Program-made: the position numbers and the translations under genes
Source: Phoronis ovalis
Lineage: Eukaryota; Phoronida; Phoronidae
NCBI GenBank assembly: GCA_028565635.1
Contig: JAOXYB010043159.1
Location: forward strand, 1-12,678
Reading direction: 5' to 3'
DNA length: 12,678 nt
Shown: piece by piece, positions 1 to 10,412 of the stretch
Numbering within the stretch: the first letter of the stretch is position 1
Layout of the letters: the number at the start of each line of letters is the position of its first letter
The notes under the pieces: model-generated
Told to the model about the DNA's origin: nothing
The model's input: only the letters and a program-made list of their open reading frames with translations
Database searches by the model: none

Positions 1-553
1 GAACATGTCTGAACTCGGCCTTACGTGACCTACATCTCTATCAAGATCTGTGGTTTACCACGGGTACCGTCTAGTAATGTACTATAATGATAGGCATAAA
101 AACATATGCAAACATATAAGTTTTAGTATTTATTTAATAGATCACCCTAATTAGAATAAATGGTTAGAATTTTATTGCAGTTTCAATGGCAGTGAAGAAC
201 ATGGTATCTTCTGGCATCTGTGGCATATTCAGATCAATAGCGAATCTGCAAATGCGTGATATCTCTACATTACTTTAATATTATATTCTACATTTATTCC
301 CCCACTATTATAATTCCGTAAATACGCAGTTAAACTCAGATTGTATTATGTTTAACTCAGTCATATAACTGGTAGGTGTTCCAGAGACCCATTTGCATTG
401 ACATGCAGTATGTCAGGCATTGCATAGAAAATCCCAGATTTCTCCCAGAAAATTGACATATTGATACCTATAATGGCATATCTAGAAAGAACACAGTGCC
501 TGCTATGTTTTCTATACAAATAGGTCTCTATTTGATGCCTTTAAGAGTGTGAC
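1..553. other. AT-rich non-coding stretch, nothing recognised
   Basis: All six frames are broken by frequent stops and no reading frame is long enough to defend. I see no tRNA-like cloverleaf, no simple repeat and no terminal-repeat structure. It is probably intergenic or intronic DNA. Confidence 0.6.
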
Positions 554-619
554 ATTTTTTCACATCAAAGCAAGGGAAAAATGGCCAGGCTAAATGGCAA
601 GCCTGGCATTCCGATGGTG
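554..619. repeat. small imperfect hairpin (inverted repeat)
   Basis: GCCAGGCT (584-591) and AGCCTGGC (600-607) form a perfect 8-bp stem around an 8-base loop. Farther out, TTCACATC near 559-566 can pair imperfectly with GATGGTGAA near 613-621, but the inner arms differ in length, so the outer pairing is loose. The stem is GC-rich in an AT-rich setting. It could be a short inverted repeat, part of a small mobile-element relic, or chance. No transcript or microRNA precursor shape is convincing. Confidence 0.35.
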
Positions 620-2293
620 AAATAAAGGGAAAACAGCTGCAGGAGACACATATACAGATCAAAAACATATTAGTTGCATTACTAGTTATTTATTTTACAA
701 ATCAGTTTATTTTTAATTGTTTATTCATCATTATTCTGGATTCATCAGTTTAAAATCCTTTTGCTGACAGAAAGGTTTTACAGTTCTGCTTTACCTTAAT
801 TTTAATAGTTAATCATTTGGATAAGTTTAATTTACTGTCTTCCATGTTTATCTGCACACATGAAAAGTTGTGCATAAAAGCAAGGACTATTTTTACTTTA
901 TATTAGAATTAGATATTATATTTCTTTTCTGGCAATTTTCCATTTATTCTATCTATAGTTATTTAAAAAATCTGTTTTTGCTGATATTTATGCTACAGTA
1001 ACCTTTCCTAGTATTTTTGTTATAAACAAGATGTTTCAATTGCAAATTTAAGGTAACATATATTCAAAACAGTATCAGTGACAGACAGTGTGGTAATGAC
1101 CAATAGACTGCATGATAGGTAGAGGAGCAGGCTATGTACAGTTAACAAGTGGAGCATACATCTGCTCTTACATATTGATACAACATCTCTCTTGGTTTTC
1201 CCATTTTTTTCTAGTAAAAATAGAAATCTTCTTATAGACATGGTTAGTGTGTCTTCTCTATAATCTAACATATTATAGTGAAATTGCTGTCACGTTTCAA
1301 AATAACTAACACCTTACGGCACCAGGTGGCATTAGTAGAGAAGTGAAATATTCATAAAACTACTGCCTGTGCTACTTTGAAGTTTTTTGAACAGACAACA
1401 GAGTACACAAATAGTATATCCCTCCTACTGCAACTGTGAGGGAGTAATAATAAATCTATTCATATATGAAATTTAAAAATATGTCTACATACACAGAAAA
1501 AATCCTACCCTATGACTGACATTTTTTGAAGTATATGTTGATGCATATCCCAGGGGTACTCAAACATTTTTTGGGAAGTGTATGAGGCCCAGGTTGAAAT
1601 TTTGATTTGACTCTTTACTTTTTATTTTTGGATTGCTATCATTAAGAAACTCAAAAAATTGGTTTGCTACCCATAGCATGCTTCGGGACATGTTCGGGAC
1701 TGCTTCCAAGGTAATATTTTTAGTTTGCTTGCATGCAACTTTTTATAAATTTGCAACTGCAAACTAATATTTTGGATTTTACTATGGAGGCAGATACCCA
1801 TAACCAAAAAAGTGGCCCTACCCCCGCAATGTACTTACTTGTACTCAATAAGTGTACACATGCTGATTACCAGAGAGGTAGTATGTATAACTATTCAGCA
1901 GATTGTCTTGTTGCTTGCATAGAACTGTGACCTCTATAAAAAAGAAATAAAACATTAAGAAGCTATATAAAGCATTTTTAAAAGTAATTTTAGGTCCACT
2001 AAACAGATACTTAGAAAGAAATAATGAAACCACTGTAAAAAAGCAACATCCTTTTTAAATACTATCAATGTCAACATGTTAGATTTCCCCAAATAACAAT
2101 GGAGGTTTTTTTATCTAAAAGTATATCCAAATATATTGTAATATAATCAACTATTTACAGAATAAAAGTCAATAAGCGTGCAAACGTATTTCATAGCCGT
2201 TAAGTTTCTCATTGAGACTCCCGCTTTGTAGCTCATTTTCTGCCATTACTTTCAACAGAAATTGTTTGAAAATACCAAATCTCCTGTTAAAAA
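620..2293. other. AT-rich non-coding stretch, nothing recognised
   Basis: This stretch holds only scattered short ORFs: an 83-codon minus-strand frame ending at 1020, a 65-codon plus-strand frame at 1733-1930 and a 62-codon minus-strand frame at 1845-2033. They have low-complexity, AT-driven composition and no recognisable motif. I see no RNA gene and no clear repeat. Confidence 0.6.
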
Positions 2294-2343
2294 ATTGTAC
2301 CAACTTGACAGGTAATCTATTGTACCAACTTGACAGGTATGCT
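2294..2343 (+). repeat. 25-bp tandem duplication, two copies
   Basis: Two adjacent 25-base units, 2294-2318 and 2319-2343, share the 21 bases ATTGTACCAACTTGACAGGT plus A, and differ only near the end (ATCT versus TGCT). The high identity suggests a fairly recent duplication by slippage. A related motif, inverted and lacking nine internal bases, lies at 8937-8958. Confidence 0.85.
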
Positions 2344-2726
2344 ATTTTCAACACCATCTTTATCAGTCCTAGCGACCTATGGTGGAAGGTGGAATGGTGG
2401 ATACTTATGGTCCATCAGATGATGATTAAATTGGATGTTGCCTCCCAAATATGATTACCACATAGGTCTTTCAACATGTAAACATCTCTGTTGATACAAA
2501 GTTGAAACTTGCCCAAAATTAACTTCAAATAGAGATTTCCAAGAATGGTCTCTCAGATAACATTCAAAACTTATGACTTTCCAAATTTCAACAGCCATAA
2601 ATATTTGATTTTTTTCTGGCACCCATATCTTTAGAAGCACATCATTTCAGAACTAAACTTTCATAAATCTGAGACACGTTATTACAGTTTCTAGTTTGAA
2701 GTTAATTTTGGTTTCTGAAATATACT
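2344..2726. other. AT-rich non-coding stretch, nothing recognised
   Basis: Only short frames are present here. An 80-codon plus-strand frame (2212-2454) runs across the tandem duplication, and a 61-codon minus-strand frame lies at 2455-2640. Neither shows a domain, a coding-like context or a splice pattern worth defending. Confidence 0.55.
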
Positions 2727-2800
2727 AAAATTTGTCAAAAAAAGTACCCCAAGCCAGCGGCACATTCCCGTCAGCTCCATACACTAAGACTCTCCTGGAT
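2727..2800. repeat. dispersed repeat, copy 1
   Basis: Positions 2727-2788 align without gaps to 12501-12562, with 51 of 62 bases identical by hand count and most differences being transitions. Shared blocks include AAAATTTGT, GTACC, GCACAT and ATACACTAAG. This block is more GC-rich than its surroundings. The divergence suggests an old interspersed repeat, probably a relic of a non-autonomous mobile element. The family is not recognised and its ends cannot be set from two copies. Confidence 0.7.
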
Positions 2801-4679
2801 ATTGTTCTTGTCCCTATATATCCAATTTCAACATATGTTGAGGAAAAATGTTATAATCAAACTATCAGTATATATTCTTGAAAAGAAGATGAGTGTCCAT
2901 TACAGAGATTCCATTCCACATCATTTTTAATTACCTTTATTGTGTGTAGAAAGTTTTTTCCTAATAAATATCACTGTGTCAGTATTACGTATAAAAAATA
3001 CAAGTAGTGCCAAGTACGAAGAGACAACAAAGTTCATGTCAATGCAAACAGTACTAATTTCATGTACATCCGATTTGATAATACATGATTTATTTATTCC
3101 AATTTTCTGTCTGACAGCAATGTACAAGTAATTAAAATTTAATATTATGCTTAAATTTATGGTAAAAGCAAATGGTGTACTGATAGTAACACAAGTCCAG
3201 CAATGCAATCATAAGTGTTGCATAATATGATTAGTGTATATTATTTTTTAACCAGGCAGGTCAATGTAATGTACCAAATAATAGATTATAATATCCTATG
3301 TAACCAATTTGTCGTTGAGTGTTTTACAAGAGATTGGGAAGTCTACGAACAATGACAAAGATCAATATTAAGTAGAGGTTTATGCCAGTCATTATACATT
3401 ATAATAGCACACTTTAGCATAACTTTTCAAAGTCAAAATGAGGAATTTAACAGGAATGGGAGTCATTGTCCACGACATAACCTATGAGATAGCATTTTTT
3501 TGAGAATCAATTATTAAACAGTCAAATGTCAAGAGCATATTATTCCAAACCAACTATGCCTATGACTTGCCACAACCACATAAACATAAAATCAGTGAAT
3601 ATACAGGACTTCTTTGATTTTGAAAATCATACTGATCATGAGATTATGAGCTAAGGGAAATTTGGTAATATAGCAACATGTTTACCTATTTTTTATGTGC
3701 AAAGTTTCAAATCTGTAGGTGCAATGATCTTCGAGGTATATTCTTCCAAAAACTGCCTTCATACAAATTCAATACTCTCCCTCAATTTAGGTAAAATTTC
3801 AAAATTTCCATATCTGTAATGATGTTAATTACAAATACAGGTATTTCAGTTGCACTTATTACTGGATTATCACTGTTATTAGGCAATTGGCCAACATGCA
3901 CAGTATTTCTTATTTACTAAGCTCTTTCCACCATAACTTAAATTGGTTACTGCATAATACATGCCCACTACATATATCAATAAATGTCATCAACAGTCAA
4001 ATTTAATTTGCAATAGATACCACATATGTCTAAAACATCTACACCTACTTGAACATCTACACATAATATCTTAGATCTACAAATTAAACTGAGTCAGAGA
4101 TTTTAAAATTTTGCTTAAATTTTTATTAATGCTCATAAAAAGGTTGACTTTGTAATGGTAAACAGATAAACTGTTATAGCACAGGGTTTTTTTGCACACT
4201 TAATTTGAAGTGTTAGTTGCTTAATAAATTCTATTCATTATTTAAAAATTCATAACTTTCAAACATAATTATCTGTCAAACCGGTTTTTAAAATTACATT
4301 AAACATTATCATTCATTACAAAAGTTCGCAAATATAGATGCAGCGGTTTTTGAAGCATGTTTTTCTGGAAATTTACAGGAACAACATTTTTATCCAAAAT
4401 GGTATTTTTTAAAAGGTCAATGTGAGTAAATTTCAAACCCATAGCTTTTCAATTTGCAAACTTTGGGGTATTATCTTCCATATGTGTATACAAGTATTTT
4501 ATATGCCTATCTTTTCATTTTGATGAAAAAACGCGGGTTGAAACTGGTTCATATTTTATTTAAGGTATTCATTGTTAGTAATGAGGTCTTCTACAAATAT
4601 ACTGTTGCATATTGGTGGCATATTCATTGATTTGACAGTAATTCCCCAGGGTGACATAAACCTAAAAGAAACTGTGTCA
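2801..4679. other. long AT-rich non-coding stretch
   Basis: No gene is defensible. A 93-codon minus-strand frame (2927-3208) and a 63-codon plus-strand frame (2940-3131) overlap each other and are hydrophobic or AT-biased, as random frames would be. The only local repeat noticed is AACATCTACAC occurring twice, at 4034-4044 and 4052-4062. Confidence 0.6.
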
Positions 4680-4787
4680 GTTGGCAGTATCCCGTATTCC
4701 CTGATATTACCTGTGTAAGTTGGCAGTATCCTGTATTCCCTGATATTACCTGTGTAAGTTGGCAGTATCCTGTATTCCATGATATTA
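4680..4787 (+). repeat. 39-bp minisatellite, about 2.8 units
   Basis: Unit 1 spans 4680-4718, unit 2 spans 4719-4757 and a partial unit 3 spans 4758-4787. The unit begins GTTGGCAGTATCC and ends CCTGTGTAA. The copies differ only at single bases, such as CCCGTATT versus CCTGTATT and CCCTGA versus CCATGA. Because 39 is divisible by three, the minus strand reads through as a 13-residue peptide repeat containing ILPTYTGNI inside a 74-codon frame (4556-4780). I see no further support for that frame being translated, so I call this a minisatellite rather than a gene. Confidence 0.9.
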
Positions 4788-5190
4788 TCGATTCCAATAA
4801 TAAAATAATTAGTCTCTGCCTTAATATTTTATTAAATCATGTAACAAAATCTTACATTAGACTTCATTGTGCTCCAAAGTGTATTTGGAATTGTCTACTT
4901 ATTCTAATTACTTGGCTTCTGCACTTGATGAACTATATTACCATTTGTGATTGCTATGTTCAATTTTGATCACGTTTGAGAAAGGGAACACTGTGTCATC
5001 ACATATACCATTTCAATAATCATTATTATCATATGAAATATGCATGAAATACCTCACCACACGTTATGCATTTCACAAAATATTTTGAATGTAACTTTTA
5101 ACTTTTAATAGTATTATAACGTTTTCCAATTTAAAATGTTTCTTAGTGCTAAAAATAAAAATTGCACTCATAACAGTTGATGTGTTGGTA
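4788..5190. other. AT-rich non-coding stretch, nothing recognised
   Basis: Stops are dense in all frames. No structured repeat, RNA gene or coding frame was seen. Confidence 0.6.
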
Positions 5191-5206
5191 CCACTAGATG
5201 TCGCTG
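5191..5206 (+). promoter_or_regulatory. CTCF-like motif
   Basis: CCACTAGATGTCGCTG matches the core of the bilaterian CTCF insulator motif (roughly CCASYAGRKGGCRS) at 13 of 14 positions, with T in place of one core G. It sits in a locally CpG- and GC-richer patch of 5180-5240 within AT-rich DNA and is flanked by the inverted pair GGTAC (5187-5191) and GTACC (5206-5210). Motif matches occur by chance and inside repeats, and I see no neighbouring gene to insulate, so this is only a candidate. Confidence 0.25.
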
Positions 5207-5210
5207 TACC

Positions 5211-6102
5211 GGCATTGGTGCACTTGCACTACGTAATTTGTTATTTCCCTGGTGATAAGTTTGTGCCTATGTCTTATCAGTCGAATGGCATAAGTTGATT
5301 ATACAAAATAACAAGATAGTTTACAGAAATACTAAGAACAAAAGTTGAACTATTTAAACAAATCTGATGTGCAGAGTTTTCATTTAAAGACATCAGTTAG
5401 CAAAAGTATAAAGTTTCTTCGCTAAATTGGACAAAGTGATCCCTATTTTCAGGTCTATGTTACTTTTTTCCGAGCCACTATTAAATGCGGTGAAATGCTT
5501 CAAATGTATTTTTAAAATGTCCATGTTTCACAAAAAAATTAAACTAAATAAATTGCTATCTTAATTATCATTTTCAAAATTTAAAGGTAAAAACAGTCAG
5601 CCAAATGAAATTTTTTTCCTCGATTCTAAATAAAGTCATATTCAAAAGTCAAATAACTTTCTCATGCTTCACTTGTATCCGTTAGTTCAGAACTCATGTT
5701 ATACGCATCACATTAAAAAAAATCTGCTTATTTTCAGTCACTAAAGGTTACCCTTGTGACATGCAAATTGATCTTTTTTGTATATCTGTTAAGAAATGAA
5801 ATAAAAAATTATTGCTCCACGATTCATCTGTCATATTATGAATACACTTAAGAGTGTCTCCTGACAGGAAATATAATTATATTAGCGGTTAATGGAAAAA
5901 TAAGGGTATTTTTTACCATTGCATAAGATGCCTCCATATATATGCTTGCTATAATCAAAGCTGAATATGATTTGATTCTGATTCAAAGAAAAATCAAGTG
6001 TTTCAAATATTTCATTTATAAATGAGGCAGTAAATAATAAAAGTTATATGCTGATACTGAATTTAAAACAAATATGGCACATCAATGATACCTTATAACC
6101 TC
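5211..6102. other. AT-rich non-coding stretch, nothing recognised
   Basis: No reading frame of note occurs in this stretch. A 14-base ACACT/AGTGT mini-palindrome lies near 5844-5857 but is too short to mean much. Confidence 0.6.
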
Positions 6103-6126
6103 AATTATTTGACAACTCAAATAATT
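6103..6126. repeat. short perfect hairpin
   Basis: AATTATTTGA (6103-6112) and TCAAATAATT (6117-6126) are perfect reverse complements with a 4-base loop, CAAC. A related single arm, AATTATTTGACCAC, recurs at about 6195-6208. In AT-rich DNA a 10-bp stem can arise by chance; it may equally be a remnant inverted repeat. Confidence 0.4.
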
Positions 6127-6289
6127 TGAAGAAACCTTTTTGGCTCGCCTCTTTTTGTTTTACAACCAATTTCATTTGCTTATTTTTATTTCCTAATTAT
6201 TTGACCACTTCAATATTTTACTAACAAAGATGTGCGGATAGTCCAGATTATTCAAAGTTGCAAAAATTTACATGTGTCTGATTAGACAG

Positions 6290-7200
6290 TCCCTGGGGGT
6301 TGACAGTAAGAATAATTAGATACCCATGTCTATAGACGGTAACAAATAACCGCTTTATTGGATCTATGAGCTCAAAATTCATACTCTTATTGGGACCCTT
6401 TTATCCTGTATTCAAAACGATGAAATGTATCAGAACAACCATGTATTGGGTGGCTTTTTTTTTGAAAAAAAACCCCCAGATATTTGAAAACTATATCCTA
6501 ATTCATTCAAGGTTGTCAAAACTCACCCTTTTACTATTTTACGGATCAAATTTTTTTAGTTATTTTGTATCCCTTTTAGGGCATCCTGGGTGCCCAGTCT
6601 AATTAACTGCTGAAAAATATACCCTTCACCCTGCTTTTTGTAATGAACATGTGTACCCAACTATTATATTCTGATTGTCACCTTCCCAAAAGACAGACAT
6701 TTAAGATGACAGCAATTACTGTCACATTTCTAAATGCAATCTTCAATTGAATCTTCCCTCTCAATGGGGGCAATAGTTATATCATGCTGCTTGAAATATG
6801 TCCAGTCTCTTCGTTGCAGAACAAAAAAGGCGTAAAAAGGGTATATTTTGAAAAACAAACTACACTAATGCGTGTTATTCAGTTAGGGTTAAATTTTTTG
6901 ATGAAATATACAAAAGTGTACCTTGTTTGATTAACTGTACGAGTTTAGGATATCCTTTCACCAGGGTATTTTAATTCTTATTTAATGAATAGAAACTTAT
7001 CGAAACCATCAACTTACCGCTCAAGGTTGTCCCAACAAAACTTTGTTTCAAATGTTTATTACCTTTTGTTATGATCAGGAAGTTCAATGAATATCCAACA
7101 ACGCATAGAAAATTTCTGTTAAAAGTAAAACAAATTTGAGGACTTTTTCAAACCCATTTACAAAGATAAGTACCAGTTATAAATTTCCTTGAGTCAGACC
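6290..7200. repeat. possible old interspersed-repeat block
   Basis: This block is less AT-rich than its flanks and has runs such as CCCTGGGGG, GGGACCC and ACCCCCC. Short motifs recur within it, for example TCAAGGTTGTC at about 6509 and 7022. The end of the block, 7113-7134 (TTTCTG then AAAAGTAAAACAAA) and 7187-7197 (CCTTGAGTCAG), matches the same two motifs in the same order at 12399-12420 and 12521-12531. A 78-codon plus-strand frame at 6366-6602 lies inside and has no recognisable domain. I read the block as diverged mobile-element DNA; the boundaries are rough. Confidence 0.35.
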
Positions 7201-8039
7201 CCCCAGGACACCACCTTAGCAGTCAAACAATTGGCAGCTTCCAATTAGTTTGATCAGCAAAATTGAAATTGATAACATCTGTTTGAATTAACAGAGATTC
7301 TATGCCAGGGTACTACCATTCTTAGTGATTGTATACATGTGCCCCACTTTTACTATAGGCTATCTTTTTCTTGTATATTTAACACTTCTTACCATGAGGT
7401 GTACTTTTTGCAAATAGAATTTTACCATAGGTCTATATTTTCAATAAATGATTATTTACTGCTGGATACAGCATTTTTGGGTACAAATTTCCAGGATTTG
7501 TTTTTACCGAATTAGATAACTGTTTCATTGCTGTTTTATAGATATTGGATCCTGTTTCTAAAACTTGAAATGGAAGGAAAAAAATTGTTATTTTTATAAA
7601 TATAGGTACTTACTAGTTGTGAATAATGTATCTGAATCCATACTTGTTACTAAAAATTACTGTATTACTTTTTATCAGACAACTGTATGTGATAGCTCGA
7701 AATATTCTAATCTAAACTGAATACCACAATATTTTAAAAGATTATTCTATTCCATGCGCACTTACATGATTATATCTAATCATATATATTTTATTTAATT
7801 TCATACTTACACAAAATCCTGCTTCCAAAGAATCAAATAGAAAATCCTCATTCATCTGCATCACAATAGACAACAAATCGATAAAATATCCCACAGCTGC
7901 CTGACACAGACTGATTAAAATTCTTGGAAAATACAGGTTGTTGAGGCAAGTGAGAGAAAAACAATTTATAGAAATCTAAAGTGACAAGGGCATTGACATT
8001 TTAGTTTCCATGTGGATGACAACTGTATGATGGTATAAT
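7201..8039. other. AT-rich non-coding stretch, nothing recognised
   Basis: Frames are short throughout. No structured repeat or RNA gene was found on either strand. Confidence 0.6.
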
Positions 8040-8480
8040 TTGTTCGCCTAAGTAGTTGAAGTGGAGAACACCGGGTTCCGTAGCCATAACAGGGATAAAT
8101 CTAAAGCTTATATTATTGTAAATATTCATATGTTCTTTCCTTGGGGGATGACTTCAATAATTTACATACGGGGGTGCGCCACCCAATCTTTCAAACCGCT
8201 TTCAGAAAAGGAAAATCAAAAAACATACCCCTCTCAGATCTTTTTTGGCAAATGTCCCTGATTACACAGTCAAATACGGGGATAAAAACAAAACTTCTAG
8301 CTTTTATTTTTGCTTTTATTCAAAGTGGGGTAAAATTGCAACTGCTTTCAGAACTTCATGCCCTTTTGAACGGTGAAAATCATATCCCTCTCACATGGAG
8401 CATTCCCGTGAACCTTGTTAATTAATGAGAGTCATTCCCCTGGGTTCTTTCATCTTTCCTTCAAATTTTTTTTACCCAAC
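8040..8480. repeat. possible interspersed-repeat block with overlapping chance ORFs
   Basis: The block is richer in G and C runs (CCTTGGGGG, GGGGGTGCGCCACCC, CCCCTGGG) than its flanks and resembles 6290-6600 in texture. Two overlapping plus-strand frames lie here: 66 codons at 8061-8261 and 94 codons at 8141-8425. They are in different phases and lack any domain, signal or splice structure that I recognise, which argues against both. The 94-codon frame is the longest in the window; it is rich in K, S, L and N and could be a decayed piece of a mobile-element protein, but nothing specific supports this. Confidence 0.3.
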
Positions 8481-9117
8481 ATGAAAAATTTGATCACCAT
8501 CTGATGTGCTCTAAATCTGCTTCTGCATGCTTTCCAGAGTGCAATAGCTGACTAGTTTACAAAATTGAACATAGCTACTTAATTATTTTGTAAATTGCAT
8601 TAAATGTGATCAATACTTGTCTATCAGGAATCATGAATAGGCAAAATTATAAACGACTACTTACAAAAATATTACAGTATTAAAACAACATTTCTGGTCA
8701 ATGTCGATTTTGAAAAAAGGTTAACAAGAAGATGTTGATCAAAACCAGTCTATAAATATTTTAAGGAGTTTCTATAGGTCTTGCTTTTAATGCATCAATG
8801 AATAATACACCTGTTAACCTGTTAAGCTTGCAATTTTTTTAGGAGATTATATATCCTTACACAGCTTTCTATTGAAAGCAGCATTGGTAGAAAATTTCCC
8901 AAAATGGAAGTCTCAGTCTCATACTATACAGTGCAGTACCTGTCAAGTTTTTTAACAAGGAAATTAGGTATTTTTGGACAATTTTCTATTGGAAAAGCAA
9001 TCTACAAAACCAAGTCTCCGCTCAAGATTTGACAGATTATAAAGTTGTCATTATAGGTAACTCCATGAAACCTATATATTATTACAGGACTCAATTCTTT
9101 TTTAACAAGCACAGGTG
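8481..9117. other. AT-rich non-coding stretch
   Basis: This stretch holds no defensible gene. Positions 8937-8958 carry, in inverted orientation, the motif also found next to the 25-bp tandem duplication at 2284-2314 (21 of 22 bases match once a nine-base insertion at the latter site is allowed). Confidence 0.55.
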
Positions 9118-9379
9118 ACCAGAAACACTTTTCAGCGGGCAAACATTAGGTTACAAGTCAATTTTTGTCAACCTTCTCTGGGTTTTTTTTATGGATTTCA
9201 TTTTTGGTAAGGCATACCACAGTACTAAACATGTAGTAGAAATGCTTGAACAACTTTATATAACTTCAAGTCAAACATCAGCTAAATCACAAGCAAAAGG
9301 AGAGAACGAAAAATTAACTAAAATCCATATAGAGTTAGCAAAAAATGTCTACAGATATAAAATATATACAGAATACTAG
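9118..9379 (+). CDS. hypothetical short ORF, probably not a gene
   Basis: The frame is open from the TGA at 9115-9117 to the TAG at 9377-9379, with the first ATG at 9191 giving 62 residues. The N-terminal part is hydrophobic (LLWVFFMDFIF). The rest is polar and helix-like, with VVEMLEQLY near residues 15-23 and a lysine- and glutamate-rich middle. A strong splice-donor-like G|GTAAGG follows codon 5 of the ATG frame, so the ATG part could instead be the end of an exon. A frame of about 87 codons is expected roughly once by chance in 12.7 kb of two-strand sequence this AT-rich. I do not recognise the protein. Confidence 0.12.
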
Positions 9380-10180
9380 CAGATATTTGTAAGCAACTAA
9401 ATGTCATTTCCACCAGTGTCTATCCCTAATATTACCTATAATAATAAGCTGCAATCTAGTAATCAAGTCTCCTATAAATCATACTGCAAACATCCCTGTA
9501 AAATATGAGTAAAATTGATAGGCTTAGGTGAAACTGTCTTACCTTCAAGCAGTACTGTTCATTTGACTACTGTCTAACTATATTGGATGCCAATATAATG
9601 ATCTATATTCCTATATAATGCTCACTGCTTGAATGCTTTGTATTTGGTGAATATATTGATTATGAGAAGATTCCTTTTACTTTTACCCATTGTGATCTGA
9701 TGTAGTGTTTACTATTGCTGCATTAATATATAACTAGCTTACAAATAGTAACTTACAGATACTATAATAATTTATCCTCAAAAATAAATTAACCAACAGG
9801 TAAATTAGTATGTACAATCAAACTAAATAAATAATTTAATAAAATTTTATGCAACGTTGTGTTTAATAATTCATAGTTAACCATTTGTAGCAGTTTCACT
9901 GAAGAATACACAATATGTGAATATGAATTATATAAATATATGTATATATACAACAAGTGTGAATCAGGCAAATTTTCTTTTTCAATAATGAATTGATAGT
10001 GCTTTCAGCTATTTTGTGTTGATGTCATAAATCTCTTGCTCAAATGCTTTTTATAAGTTCACAATATAAATCATGTCTCTGGGATAAAAATGGTAGAACT
10101 AATTAGATTTTTAAGAAATCCCATTTAACTGTATAGCGAAGGGGTCAAATTAATCCCGAGTGTTTATTCGCGTAAATTTT
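9380..10180. other. AT-rich non-coding stretch with AT-alternating tract
   Basis: No defensible gene is present. An alternating TA-rich tract near 9929-9952 resembles a degenerate microsatellite and accounts for the tyrosine/isoleucine-rich 60-codon minus-strand frame at 9789-9971. The CpG-richer stretch from about 10136 leads into the left inverted repeat of the next element. Confidence 0.6.
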
Positions 10181-10230
10181 AGGGAAGATCTCAAAAGTTC
10201 ACAAACCGATTCTATACGAACAATGTTCAT
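10181..10230 (+). repeat. left terminal inverted repeat
   Basis: It begins AGGGAAGATC and ends CAATGTTCAT. It pairs with 11562-11611 at 47 of 50 positions, the differences being at TIR positions 21, 43 and 49. The inner end holds the near-palindrome GAACAATGTTC, whose arms are perfect around one central base. Confidence 0.9.
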
Positions 10231-10242
10231 ATAGATTTTTTA

Positions 10243-10356
10243 ACACCCACCCACCCCCTCTAAATGTATGGGTGTTGGTTTGTGATTTTTCGGTATAAAA
10301 TCACACAAGTTTACATACCACCCACCCCACCCATAAACATATAGATGTTGGTTGTA
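10243..10356 (+). repeat. C-rich direct repeat pair flanking a hairpin, inside left end
   Basis: Two related blocks of about 40 bases, 10243-10282 and 10318-10356, each have a C-rich tract (CACCCACCC-like), a TAAA(T/C)(G/A)TAT segment and then GATGTTGGTT or GGTGTTGGTT. Between them TGTGATTTT (10281-10289) and AAAATCACA (10297-10305) form a perfect 9-bp stem with a 7-base loop. A third C-rich tract, CCACCCACCCAC (11547-11558), lies just inside the right TIR in the same strand orientation. Subterminal structure of this kind is common in DNA transposons; a role here is inferred. Confidence 0.6.
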
Positions 10357-10406
10357 CAAAAATTAAACAAACAAAAATATTATTAAAGATTCAATATACA
10401 TGTACT

Positions 10407-10412
10407 TTTATT
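10407..10412 (-). terminator. possible poly(A) signal for the minus-strand unit
   Basis: TTTATT on the plus strand gives AATAAA on the minus strand, about 75 bases after the stop of the proposed last exon at 10485. Its position and orientation fit a 3' end for the candidate minus-strand transcript. AATAAA is common by chance in AT-rich DNA. Confidence 0.22.

Noticed and set aside
1020-1271. 83-codon minus-strand frame with a leucine-rich hydrophobic stretch
   Set aside because: The stretch resembles a membrane segment, but random T-rich DNA produces the same thing. There is no partner gene, conserved motif or supporting signal.
2927-3208. 93-codon minus-strand frame
   Set aside because: Hydrophobic and AT-driven composition, overlapped by a plus-strand frame, no domain and no splice context. 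Frames of this length are expected by chance here.
4556-4780. 13-residue peptide repeat protein on the minus strand
   Set aside because: It is fully explained by translation of the 39-bp minisatellite; no other coding support.
6366-6602. 78-codon plus-strand frame
   Set aside because: It lies in a probable old repeat, is dominated by F, L and K, and shows no recognisable motif.
6885-6893. Telomere-like TTAGGGTTA
   Set aside because: Only one and a half units, with no array around it.
9929-9952. TA-rich tract considered as an origin or promoter TATA region
   Set aside because: Alternating TA sequence is common in this window and no downstream gene is present.
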